A stretch of 64,000 nt of DNA. Source: CAMPKL01 sp963805925 (lineage in GTDB: Bacteria > Acidobacteriota > Terriglobia > Bryobacterales > UBA6623). The DNA lies in NCBI GenBank assembly GCA_963805925.1, contig CAWDWB010000003.1:1488001-1552000 (forward strand), written 5' to 3'. Under the pieces are notes generated by a model. It saw nothing but the letters and a program-made list of their open reading frames with translations. It searched no databases and was not told the origin of the DNA. Shown here piece by piece: positions 8,629 to 16,067 of this stretch; position 1 is the first letter of the stretch, and the number at the start of each line of letters is the position of its first letter. The translations under genes were made by a program, and so were the position numbers.

Positions 8629-9792
8629 TCATGCGCCGGCGATGCGTGAGAACTCCTCGTCGAACTCCTGCTCGACCTCTTCGCTGAGCGTCGCAAAGTT
8701 CTTGAGGCGGGCGCTTGTGGCAGCGTCGGGGAACAGCAGCGGGTTGGCCGCAAGCGCCCCGTCAATCTTCGCCAGCTCTTCCCGCACGCCCTTCACCGGC
8801 GAGACGAACTGTACCGACGCCGTGATCCGCGCCGCCTGCACCGGGTCGTAGACGAAGTTCATCCACTTGGCTGCGGCATCTCGGTTCTTGGCGCCTTTGG
8901 GCATCACCATGGTGTCGGTTGAGACTCTGCCGCCCTCTTCGGGAATGACAAAGCGGACGTTTGGGTTGTCCTTGGCGAGCTGAAGGACGTCACCCGACCA
9001 GCCGATACAGGCAGCGAAGTTCCCGCTGGACAAGTCGTCGAGGTAGTCGCCGCCGTGGAAGGCCCGGATCTGGCCATCGTTCTTGGCCTGCTCGAGCTGT
9101 TCGAACGCGGGCGCCGCCTCGTCGAACGAAGTGACGGTCGAGGGATCGATGTCGAGGCCGAGCATCAGCAGGCCCATCGTGTCGCGCATCTCGGAGTTCA
9201 TGCCGATTTTGCCGCGGAACTCGGGGTCGAACAGGTCGTTGACGCTGCCGAGCTCGCGGCCGGTGACGTCTATGTTGTACGCAATGCCGGTCATGACCGC
9301 TTGCCACGGGAGACTGTACGCACCCGCCGGATCCCAGCTGTGGTTTTTGAAGCCGTCCTCCATGTTGGCGAGGTTCGGCACCTGGTCAAGCGGTAGCTTG
9401 TCGACCCAGCCGAGGCGGATCAGTCGCGCCGTTAGCCAGTCCGTTGGAGCCAAGATGTCAGGGTCGATGGCGTCGCCGGCGCCGAGAATTGGCTGGATCT
9501 TGGCGAAGTACTCGTTGTTGTCGTTGTAAGCCTCGGTGTACCGCATGTCGATGCCTGTCGCCTCCCTAAACCGGTCCACCGTGCCGATCGCCTCGCCCTC
9601 GGTAGGGTCGATGTAGAGAGCCCAGTTCTCGAAGAACAGGCTGTTGCCGCCGCCGTCGGGAGTCGATGCGCCAGATTCGAGGGGATAGTCGCCCCCGCAA
9701 GCCCCTAGCAGCGCTGACAGCGACAACCCGCAGCGGATCATGAACCGCCGACGGCTGATCGGGGTTTGGATTCGGGGACGAGGGTCGGTCAT
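8629..9792 (-). CDS. potD: Polyamine-type substrate-binding lipoprotein, PotD-like
   Basis: The start at 9792 gives 387 residues and puts a twin-arginine signal (SRRRFMIRCG) with lipobox LLGAC near residues 15-33. Tat export followed by lipidation is therefore likely. The mature protein has PotD/PotF features: LFFENWALYIDP, TDWLTARLIRLGW, LPWQAVMTGIAYN and IPEEGGRVSTDTMVMPKGA. An upstream start at 9861 would overlap the ATPase gene. The gene lies between the ATPase and permease genes with almost no spacing. Ligand specificity for putrescine or spermidine is not determined. Confidence 0.88.
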   Translation of the reverse strand: MTDPRPRIQTPISRRRFMIRCGLSLSALLGACGGDYPLESGASTPDGGGNSLFFENWALYIDPTEGEAIGTVDRFREATGIDMRYTEAYNDNNEYFAKIQPILGAGDAIDPDILAPTDWLTARLIRLGWVDKLPLDQVPNLANMEDGFKNHSWDPAGAYSLPWQAVMTGIAYNIDVTGRELGSVNDLFDPEFRGKIGMNSEMRDTMGLLMLGLDIDPSTVTSFDEAAPAFEQLEQAKNDGQIRAFHGGDYLDDLSSGNFAACIGWSGDVLQLAKDNPNVRFVIPEEGGRVSTDTMVMPKGAKNRDAAAKWMNFVYDPVQAARITASVQFVSPVKGVREELAKIDGALAANPLLFPDAATSARLKNFATLSEEVEQEFDEEFSRIAGA

Positions 9793-9832
9793 GAAGAGAT
9801 TGTCCTTGTTTGTGTTTCTGCTGACTTTTTGC

Positions 9833-10942
9833 TCAGAGCGCCGTCTCGACCTGGTCGACATCGGTGCTCGTGGCGCCAGCCTTGGCAGGCCAGCCGGGCA
9901 CTAGGTATGCCGATCCGGGTTCCCAAGTGACCCAGACCTGCTCGCCTGGCCGAAGGAAGGGCAGCTCGGCGTGGGATTCGACATAGGTGACGAGCTCGGA
10001 GCCATCGGCAAGCACGAGTTGCAGCCGGGCGTTGGCGCCCTGGAAGACCAGGTCGACCAATGTGGCTTTCAGGCCATACCCGTCGGCTGGAGTCTCCATA
10101 GTGGGCCGCAGGCGTTCGGGCCGCAGCATCACCGAGACCTTGTCCCCCGTGGACGGAATCGCAGGACCGCCCCACGCGCGGACCAATGCGCCTGAGCTCA
10201 ACCGCACCACAGTGGCCTCACCGTCGTGTCCATCAGCGGTTCCCGGCAGCAGGTTGGCCGAACCGATAAACCCGGCCACGAACAACGAGGCCGGCCGGTG
10301 GTAGATGTCTTCTGGTGACCCGATCTGCTCGACAACACCCTGACTCATCACCGCGATGCGGTCACTCATCGTAAGCGCCTCGCCCTGGTCATGGGTCACG
10401 AACAGAAAGGTGATGCCCACCTCACGCTGGATGCGCTTGAGCTCAAGCTGCATTGCTTCCCGTAGCTTCAGATCAAGAGCCGCGAGGGGCTCGTCAAGCA
10501 ACAGCGCGCCTGGCATGTTCACCAAGGCGCGTGCGAGCGCCACTCGCTGCTGCTGGCCGCCCGAGAGCTGGACGGGCCGGCGTGAAGCGAATTCTCCGAG
10601 CCTCACGACTTCCAGCATCTCGTTCACACGCCGTGCGATCTCGCGCTTCGGCGTCTTCCGGCTGCGCGGGCCGAAGGCAACGTTCTCAGCGACCGACATG
10701 TGTGGAAACAGCGCGTATTGTTGGAACACCGTGTTGACATTGCGCTTCCAGGGCGGCGTGTTTGAAACATCGACGCCCCCGAGCAGCACCCGGCCACTGG
10801 TCGGCTGCTCGAAGCCGGCGATCATCTTCAGCGTCGTGCTCTTGCCGCATCCCGAGGGACCGAGCATGGCGAAGAATTCACCCCGCGCGACCGAAAAGTG
10901 GGCCTCTCGAACCGCCACGAATGAGCCGAACTGCTTACGCAC
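9833..10942 (-). CDS. potA: Polyamine-type ABC transporter ATPase, PotA-like
   Basis: The 369-residue protein has Walker A GPSGCGKST near residue 29, Q-loop FQQYALFPHMSVAENV, signature LSGGQQQRVALARAL, Walker B LLLDEPLAALD and the switch THDQGEA, followed by a TOBE domain. This is the CUT/MOI layout of PotA. The first start codon is uncertain: the GTG at 10942 trims the first beta strand, since codons for VITLDR precede it in frame without an ATG. The start may thus lie a few codons upstream at a rare codon. It is the first gene of the five-gene operon. Confidence 0.88.
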   Translation of the reverse strand: MRKQFGSFVAVREAHFSVARGEFFAMLGPSGCGKSTTLKMIAGFEQPTSGRVLLGGVDVSNTPPWKRNVNTVFQQYALFPHMSVAENVAFGPRSRKTPKREIARRVNEMLEVVRLGEFASRRPVQLSGGQQQRVALARALVNMPGALLLDEPLAALDLKLREAMQLELKRIQREVGITFLFVTHDQGEALTMSDRIAVMSQGVVEQIGSPEDIYHRPASLFVAGFIGSANLLPGTADGHDGEATVVRLSSGALVRAWGGPAIPSTGDKVSVMLRPERLRPTMETPADGYGLKATLVDLVFQGANARLQLVLADGSELVTYVESHAELPFLRPGEQVWVTWEPGSAYLVPGWPAKAGATSTDVDQVETAL

Positions 10943-11321
10943 CCGATCTAACGTGATGACCGCATCACCCGTTGGGGACGAGTGTTCGCCGCTCAGTGTC
11001 CTACCCTCACGTCATATGTTCCCCAGAACCTACCGGGACAAAGTGTCCCACTTCCGCAACGCATCGGGCAACCTAGCTTCCGCACGGAAACGCTCGCGTC
11101 ATCGTCTCCCGCCGAGTAGCTTCCTTTAAGTCCTGCATCGCGGCAGTGACCCTGAAGGCGAGGCGGATGTTCCGTGGACGTCGGCCGGACGTGAAGGGAC
11201 GTGTGAGTGTGCTGCAAGATCTCGCCCACGATAGCTCGTGGCGACGTAGTGGCGGTTTTGTCGATTCGGCGAAAAGCAATTTGGACGAAGCCACGAATCC
11301 AATGGTCGCCCGTAGTCTTGG
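10943..11321. other. Intergenic region between the divergent potA and AbiEi genes
   Basis: No credible gene lies here. A 15-bp palindrome, GGGACA-aag-TGTCCC, sits at 11035-11049, and a related half-site AGTGTCC lies at 10995-11001, closer to potA. These could be operator half-sites for the transporter operon. The first part must contain the potA promoter. Confidence 0.4.
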
Positions 11322-11369
11322 TGGATAGAATGATCGGATATAACGTATACTATCCGAGGAGTCTATCCA
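11322..11369. promoter_or_regulatory. Nested co-centred inverted repeats in front of the AbiEi gene
   Basis: The outer arms TGGATAGA (11322-11329) and TCTATCCA (11362-11369) and the inner arms CGGATA (11335-11340) and TATCCG (11351-11356) share one dyad centre at 11345/11346. The inner pair encloses a possible -10 element (TATAAC or TATACT), and the Shine-Dalgarno GAGGAG at 11356-11361 lies between the right arms. Autorepression through inverted repeats is established for AbiEi proteins, so this is probably the gene's own operator. Confidence 0.7.
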
Positions 11370-11370
11370 G

Positions 11371-11985
11371 ATGCCTCCCGCTTCAAACAGCATGGAGAAT
11401 GCCCGCCGCGTCTTCTCTGAGCATGGGGGCATTCTGCGTACCAGTGAAGCCATTCGCTACGGCGTCCATCCACGGGTTCTGTACGAACTTCGCGACCGAG
11501 GGGATCTGGAGCGAGTCGGCCGGGGTATCTACCGCCTCTCCACGGAAGAACCTCTGACCAGCCCAGATCTTGTTGCTGTCGCGATGCAGGCGCCCCGAGC
11601 AGTTGTCTGTCTCATATCGGCGCTGGCCTACCATGAACTCACCACGCAAGTGCCTCACGCAGTCGATCTGGCGCTTCCAAGCCACGCCCAGAAGCCGAAG
11701 ATCCAGGAGCCCCCGATCCGAGTGTTTTGGTTCCCTGAATCGTCATTCAGCGCCGGTATCGAGGTCGTCGAGATCGACAAGGTACCCGTTCGGATCTACT
11801 CGGTCGAGAAAACGCTCGCGGACTGCTTTAAGTACCGGAACAAGATCGGCCTCGACGTGGCGGTCGAGGCGCTTCGCCTGTACAGACAAACGAGGCGTAA
11901 ACCAGACATCCAAGCCATCACGAAGTACGGCCAAATCGATCGCGTGTTCCGTGTGATGCGGCCCTATCTGGAGGCTCTGGTGTGA
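11371..11985 (+). CDS. AbiEi-family type IV antitoxin, toxin partner missing
   Basis: This 204-residue protein has the AbiEi arrangement. An N-terminal winged helix (ARRVFSEHGGILRTSEAIR, then LERVGRGIYRL) spans about residues 8-60, followed by the AbiEi C-terminal domain with SALAYHELTTQVPH, VRIYSVEKTLADCFKYRNKIGLD and VAVEALRLY. Such proteins repress their own operon and counteract an AbiEii nucleotidyltransferase toxin encoded just downstream. Here only a few toxin-like codons follow before a convergent Fic gene. The gene itself is intact, with a Shine-Dalgarno ten bases upstream and nested operators. Confidence 0.85.
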   Translation: MPPASNSMENARRVFSEHGGILRTSEAIRYGVHPRVLYELRDRGDLERVGRGIYRLSTEEPLTSPDLVAVAMQAPRAVVCLISALAYHELTTQVPHAVDLALPSHAQKPKIQEPPIRVFWFPESSFSAGIEVVEIDKVPVRIYSVEKTLADCFKYRNKIGLDVAVEALRLYRQTRRKPDIQAITKYGQIDRVFRVMRPYLEALV

Positions 11986-12128
11986 GCGTCCGTGATCTCG
12001 GCGTCGGGAGGCAATTCCACGACCGAACTGGCAGAAGTAGGGGAGCGTTGGGGTCGGGGAGAGTCGCGCAGGAGCTCTTGGGCTCACAGAGGTCCACATC
12101 GATATCGGTCATGCCGGGGTCGCCACTT
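11982..12128 (+). other. Probable vestige of the AbiEii toxin start
   Basis: A GTG at 11982 overlaps the antitoxin stop (GTGTGA), the usual coupling in AbiE operons. It opens SVRDLGVG, similar to the first residues of some AbiEii toxins. After about eight codons the similarity ends, although the frame stays open to 12230 inside the Fic gene on the other strand. No nucleotidyltransferase motif is present, so the toxin has apparently been lost. Confidence 0.35.
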
Positions 12129-13310
12129 TTAGCCTCCAGCCGAGAGCGGATCAGTGCCCTCGCTAAGGATGGCAAGGTACTGGCCGTAGCTGAAGACGCG
12201 GCCTCTCTTCCGCCCGGTGATTTCCTGTAGGATGCCGAGGCGCTCAAGGTCTGCGAGCGCCGCATTGACTGTCGGCGCCGATAGGCCGGTGTGGTGGACC
12301 AATTGATTGGCTGTGAGATAAGGGTGCTGTTGAAACAGGTCGTGAACGCGTAGGGCGGAGCTGGCGCGTGCGCTCTCTACGTTGATGCGTTCGCGGTCGC
12401 CTCGGAATAGCGCCACGATTCGGTTGGCCGCGTCGAACGCTTGGTTCGCAGTTTCGGCGACGCCAGCCAGAAAGAATTTGAGCCAGCGCTCCCAATCGCC
12501 TCGTTCACGGACGTCTTGAAGAAGCTGGTAGTACTCAGACCGATGGACTTTGAGGTACAGGCTCAGGTACAGGAGCGGGGTACGAAGGACGCCGTTCGCG
12601 CACAGAAAGAGCGTCACGAGCAGTCGGCCTATGCGACCGTTGCCGTCCAGAAAGGGGTGAATCGTCTCGAACTGGACATGCAACAGGCCGGCCTTGATCA
12701 GGGCAGGAAGTTGCGACGCTTCTTCGTGCATGAAGAGTTCGAGGTCTCCCAGGCAGTCGGCCATCTCCATGGGCGGCGGGGGTACAAACAGAGCGTTGCC
12801 GGGCCGTGTCCCGCCGATCCAATTCTGCGAGCGGCGGAACTCTCCTGGGTCCTTGGTTGCGCCTCTGCCGCTTTCAAGAAGCAGCGCGTGCATTTCCCTG
12901 ATCAGGCGAAGGGAAAGAGGAAACGACTCCAGCCTTTCTAGTCCGTACATCATCGCCTTGACGTAGTTCGAAACCTCGCGGACATCGTCGATCGGCTTCC
13001 CATCCTGCGCGGCGATCTCGAACCGAAGGAGGTCTGATAGCGTTGACTGGGTGCCTTCGATTTGCGAGGAGAGTACGGCCTCTTTTCTGACGTACATGTA
13101 GAGAAAGAGCTCGTGTCGGGGCAGGAGCGCTGTGATCCCGTCCAGACGCCCGAGCGCGCGTTCGGCCGCGCCAAGTTCCCCCAGGACGGAAAGCACGTTG
13201 ACGGGCGGCTCGGGCGGGAGCGGCGGCGGAACGAACGCCCTCACCACCTCACCGGCAACAGACGTCTCAACGAAGCGGCCTAGGCGCGGATCGGCACCGG
13301 AATCGTCCAT
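12129..13310 (-). CDS. Fic-domain protein (AMPylase type) with N-terminal inhibitory motif
   Basis: The 393-residue protein has a perfect Fic motif HPFLDGNGRIGR at 218-229, where the His deprotonates the target hydroxyl. An N-terminal inhibitory helix carries SSQIEG (81-86), matching the class II S/TxxxEG pattern. A Fic_N region with RKEAVLSS precedes it, and a winged helix (LTANQLVHHTGLSAPTVNAAL, about 330-370) closes the protein. Class II Fic proteins transfer AMP to proteins and are held inactive by the Glu that blocks ATP. The C-terminal HTH suggests binding to its own promoter, which carries strong inverted repeats. It converges on the AbiEi gene. Confidence 0.9.
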   Translation of the reverse strand: MDDSGADPRLGRFVETSVAGEVVRAFVPPPLPPEPPVNVLSVLGELGAAERALGRLDGITALLPRHELFLYMYVRKEAVLSSQIEGTQSTLSDLLRFEIAAQDGKPIDDVREVSNYVKAMMYGLERLESFPLSLRLIREMHALLLESGRGATKDPGEFRRSQNWIGGTRPGNALFVPPPPMEMADCLGDLELFMHEEASQLPALIKAGLLHVQFETIHPFLDGNGRIGRLLVTLFLCANGVLRTPLLYLSLYLKVHRSEYYQLLQDVRERGDWERWLKFFLAGVAETANQAFDAANRIVALFRGDRERINVESARASSALRVHDLFQQHPYLTANQLVHHTGLSAPTVNAALADLERLGILQEITGRKRGRVFSYGQYLAILSEGTDPLSAGG

Positions 13311-13336
13311 GTGAGGGCCAGTATGAACCGATGGGG

Positions 13337-13388
13337 TTAATTAAGCAATGACCATCTTGCTTAATTAAGCCAAAGGCTAAGTTAAGCA
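13337..13388. promoter_or_regulatory. Phased TTAATTAAGCA repeats upstream of the Fic gene
   Basis: TTAATTAAGCA at 13337-13347 and its exact inverse TGCTTAATTAA at 13358-13368 form an 11-bp inverted repeat with a 10-bp spacer. A third copy with two mismatches lies at 13378-13388. The centres are 21 and 20 bases apart, that is, on one face of the helix. The site lies 27 bases upstream of the Fic start and is strikingly AT-rich here. Autoregulation by the HTH of the Fic protein is the simplest reading. Confidence 0.65.
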
Positions 13389-13568
13389 CCCTTAAACAAC
13401 GGCGGCGGCCAGCAACCTAGTCGCCGACAACGGGCTGTTTGTTGGGTTGGTCAATCGAATCGTAGCCCTGCTGCGATACCACGCAATCAAAACAAGGCTC
13501 CCTTAGAGTCACGCAAAAGCGACCCCATGCTACAGCCAATCATCCGCCCCACGCCGACGGCTACCGTC
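13389..13568. other. Gene-free stretch between the Fic promoter and the right end
   Basis: No gene or RNA is evident in this part. Together with 13569-13701 it makes roughly 300 bases of non-coding sequence at the right end of the element. Confidence 0.4.
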
Positions 13569-13588
13569 AAGAAACCGTCAGGAAACTG
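13569..13588. repeat. 20-bp repeat near attR, candidate integrase arm site
   Basis: This matches the 20-mer at 1927-1946 at 19 positions by eye, and is preceded by an extra ACCGTCAAG. It lies 113 bases inside the right repeat. Confidence 0.45.
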
Positions 13589-13701
13589 CCCATCGAACTA
13601 GCAAAAACCTAGGCGTTGCGAGCGAAAGCAGACGCCCTGAAACCGCGTAACATCAATGAGAGGAAGGAGTTAGCTGAAAGCTATAGAAGACACCCAAGTA
13701 A

Positions 13702-13747
13702 TTCGGGAGCAAGAGGTCCCGAGTTCGAATCTCGGCGCCCCGACCAT
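13702..13747 (+). repeat. Right attachment repeat (attR)
   Basis: Exact second copy of the tRNA-Pro 3' segment, beginning at the anticodon loop and ending one base past CCA. The 5' half of a tRNA is absent upstream, so this copy is not a functional tRNA. Confidence 0.95.
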
Positions 13748-14056
13748 TCTTCTCAATAACTTAGCCTTCCTCGATCTGGCCCCTACCGGGCCATGTCCAC
13801 ACGAATGTCCACATAGACGTTCCGGAAGGCGATTTTGCGCTCCTTCTGGCGCGTCTGTGTGTGCGCTCGTCGGGATTCACTCGTAACGGCTCCAGGTTTC
13901 CCCGCAGCAATTCCAGGAGACGAGTTAACGAAATATCCGCAATGACCGAAATCTTGGACGCCCTCCGCATCCACCTTCCCCAAATCGAGATCGAGGAGGT
14001 CATCACTGAACGAGACGGCCCTCTCAACCATCCAGTGGCGCTACAATCTCCCTGTC

Positions 14057-14260
14057 TTGGTGATCGGCTCCACAATCAGCCATTGCACGATCGTCCGGAA
14101 GCTAGGCGAGGCCCGCATGGATGTCGTCTGCAAGGCCCAGTACACATCCCGGAAGCGGACGGCAAGATCTTCATTGCGACGAACTTCCTCGGATGCGAGT
14201 CACTGGAAAACCGCATCGCGAATGCGCTGCCGATCAAAGACGCGATCGCGTTCCAACACA
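14057..14260 (+). pseudogene. Decayed PknB-type kinase start
   Basis: The frame from 14057 reads VIGSTISHCTIVRKLGEAR, then MDVVCKA, a corrupted glycine-rich loop. In another frame EADGKIFIATNFL and GCESLENRIANALPIKDAI (about 14150-14250) resemble the kinase hinge and following helix. The Lys-strand section between them is deleted and no catalytic loop follows. This is a dead fragment just outside the right end of the integrated element. The preceding 13748-14056 holds no recognisable gene. Confidence 0.55.
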
Positions 14261-14365
14261 GGAACAGGAGCCCGTGCTGTATTCTTCCCGACACGGTTTT
14301 CTTGTACCTTCTTGAGAAATGTGACGTACCTCAGAGCCATAGTACCGGCAAGTATGGATAAGTAA

Positions 14366-16042
14366 GTGCGCTTCTACTTTTTAGCTCTGATCCTAGTGTT
14401 GGCGGCGTGTGAGGAATCATCACCCAGACAGACCGTGTTGGACGACACGTCTCAAATCTTCATTGAGTCCGCTGCTGCCGCGGGGCTAAGTTTTGATCAC
14501 TTCATAGGATCGACGGGACAGTATTATCTGCCCGAAATCATGGGATCGGGCGTTGCACTGTTCGACTTCGATCTGGACGGCGACCTGGACGTGTATTTCG
14601 TGCAAGGAGCGATGCTCGACAAGTCGAAGTCTCCCACGGAATCGACCTTCCCGCCGAAGAACGGCGTCGCGAATCGGTTGTTCGAAAACCGCATGGTCCC
14701 GGAAGGACGACTTTCCTTTGTCGAAGCGACTGCCGAGTCAGGTCTGGGCGATGAGGGGTACGGAATGGGCGTGGCGGTTGGCGACTACGATGCCGACGGT
14801 GATCCTGACCTCTACGTGACGAACGTGGGTCCCAACGTTCTCTACGGCAACAACGGCAACGGATCCTTCAGCGTGGTCGACGGCCCACAGGACAATCGCT
14901 GGAGCACCTCCGCCGCGTTCGTCGACTATGACGGCGACGGCGATCTCGATCTCTTTTTCACGAACTACGTGGGCTTCACGGTGACGGCCCAAATGGAATG
15001 CATCACCGGCGGCTTGCGCGACTATTGCGCTCCCAAGGCCTACCAACCTGTTCCGGACCGTCTATTCCGAAATGACGGCGGTAAGTTTAGCGATGTCACG
15101 AACAGTGCGGGGCTGGGCGCCAAGTTCGGCAATGGTCTGGGCGTCACGACGGCCGATTTCAACAATGACGGTCATATTGACATTTATGTCGCCAACGACG
15201 GAACCGAGAACCAGCTCTGGATCAACCGTGGCGACGGCACATTTGAAGAACGGGGCATGATTTCGGGAACTGCCGTTAACGTCGATGGGCGTGTTGAGGC
15301 AGGCATGGGCGTCAGCGCTGAGGATTTCGACAACGACGGGGACGAAGACCTTTTCATGACGAACCTCACACGAGAGACGAACACGCTATATCTCAACGAC
15401 GGCAAAGGTTCGTTTCGTGACGCCACCAATCAATTCGGGCTGGCTTCCAGCTCGGCGCCGTTCACCGGCTTCGGTCTGCAATGGAAGGATTTTGATCTCG
15501 ACGGTCGACTTGACCTATTCATAGCCGACGGCGCCGTGACCGCAGTGGAATCACAGCGCGGCCGCCCTTACCCTTTCCTTCAAGGCAACTTGTTCTATCG
15601 CGGGACCGAAGCGGGATTCGAGCTCGCCGTAGGCCGTGAAGTGTGGGGGCAGCAGGATCCGCTAGTCGGCAGAGGAATGGCCGCCGGCGATATCGACAAC
15701 GACGGCGATATCGATGTCGTGATTACCGACAACAATGGGCCAGCTCGACTCTACGTCAATCAGTCCGAGAGTCCAATGTTCATCAAGGTAGAACCGTCCG
15801 GAAACTCGCTCGGCGCGCGAGTTGGCCTAAGCTTCGCCGATGGAACCATGGCGTGGCGAAGGGTTCACAGCGACGGCAGTTATCTAAGCTCCTCCGAGCC
15901 AGCGGTTATTTTTGGCTTGAAGGGCGCCCCGAAAGTGACCGCGATAGAGATCATCTGGCCGAACGGCGACAGGGAGCAATTCGCGCCGCCTGCGGCCAAC
16001 ACCGTCTTCCGCCCCGCGAAGGGCCAGGGCACGACGCTATAG
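14366..16042 (+). CDS. CRTAC1-like FG-GAP/ASPIC-UnbV lipoprotein
   Basis: The 558-residue protein starts at a GTG and has a lipoprotein signal ending LVLAAC. It contains at least seven calcium-type DxDxDG loops in a beta-propeller, for example FDFDLDGDLDVYF, GDYDADGDPDLYV, EDFDNDGDEDLFM and GDIDNDGDIDVVI. The end (residues about 480-550, LGARVGLSFADG and EIIWPNGDREQF) matches the ASPIC/UnbV domain. Such proteins are exported or surface-bound; their biochemical role is not established. In acidobacteria they often sit beside TPR and multihaem-TPR genes, as here, where the two neighbours are convergent. Confidence 0.88.
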   Translation: MRFYFLALILVLAACEESSPRQTVLDDTSQIFIESAAAAGLSFDHFIGSTGQYYLPEIMGSGVALFDFDLDGDLDVYFVQGAMLDKSKSPTESTFPPKNGVANRLFENRMVPEGRLSFVEATAESGLGDEGYGMGVAVGDYDADGDPDLYVTNVGPNVLYGNNGNGSFSVVDGPQDNRWSTSAAFVDYDGDGDLDLFFTNYVGFTVTAQMECITGGLRDYCAPKAYQPVPDRLFRNDGGKFSDVTNSAGLGAKFGNGLGVTTADFNNDGHIDIYVANDGTENQLWINRGDGTFEERGMISGTAVNVDGRVEAGMGVSAEDFDNDGDEDLFMTNLTRETNTLYLNDGKGSFRDATNQFGLASSSAPFTGFGLQWKDFDLDGRLDLFIADGAVTAVESQRGRPYPFLQGNLFYRGTEAGFELAVGREVWGQQDPLVGRGMAAGDIDNDGDIDVVITDNNGPARLYVNQSESPMFIKVEPSGNSLGARVGLSFADGTMAWRRVHSDGSYLSSSEPAVIFGLKGAPKVTAIEIIWPNGDREQFAPPAANTVFRPAKGQGTTL

Positions 16043-16067
16043 CCCGGACGGACTGGAAGCCCTAAAA

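Larger units (their letters stand above)
1821..13747. mobile_element. Integrative element in tRNA-Pro(CGG), about 11.9 kb
   Basis: The element is bounded by the 46-bp repeats at 1821-1866 and 13702-13747. In order it contains a frameshifted tyrosine recombinase, an excisionase-like HTH gene, decayed plasmid/conjugation genes, a kinase fragment, a GNAT gene with a polyamine ABC operon, an AbiEi-type antitoxin and a Fic protein. The recombinase C-terminus faces the tRNA, as is usual. Because the integrase is split and the transfer genes are wrecked, the element looks fixed in place, while the transporter, AbiEi and Fic genes remain intact. Confidence 0.88.

Noticed and set aside
8627..8765. Longer start of the PotB-like permease
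   Set aside because: It would lie within the potD-like gene and adds an Arg/Ser-rich stretch unlike a permease N-terminus.
13681..13747. A second tRNA-Pro gene
   Set aside because: Only the 3' half from the anticodon loop is present; no acceptor 5' strand or D arm precedes it.
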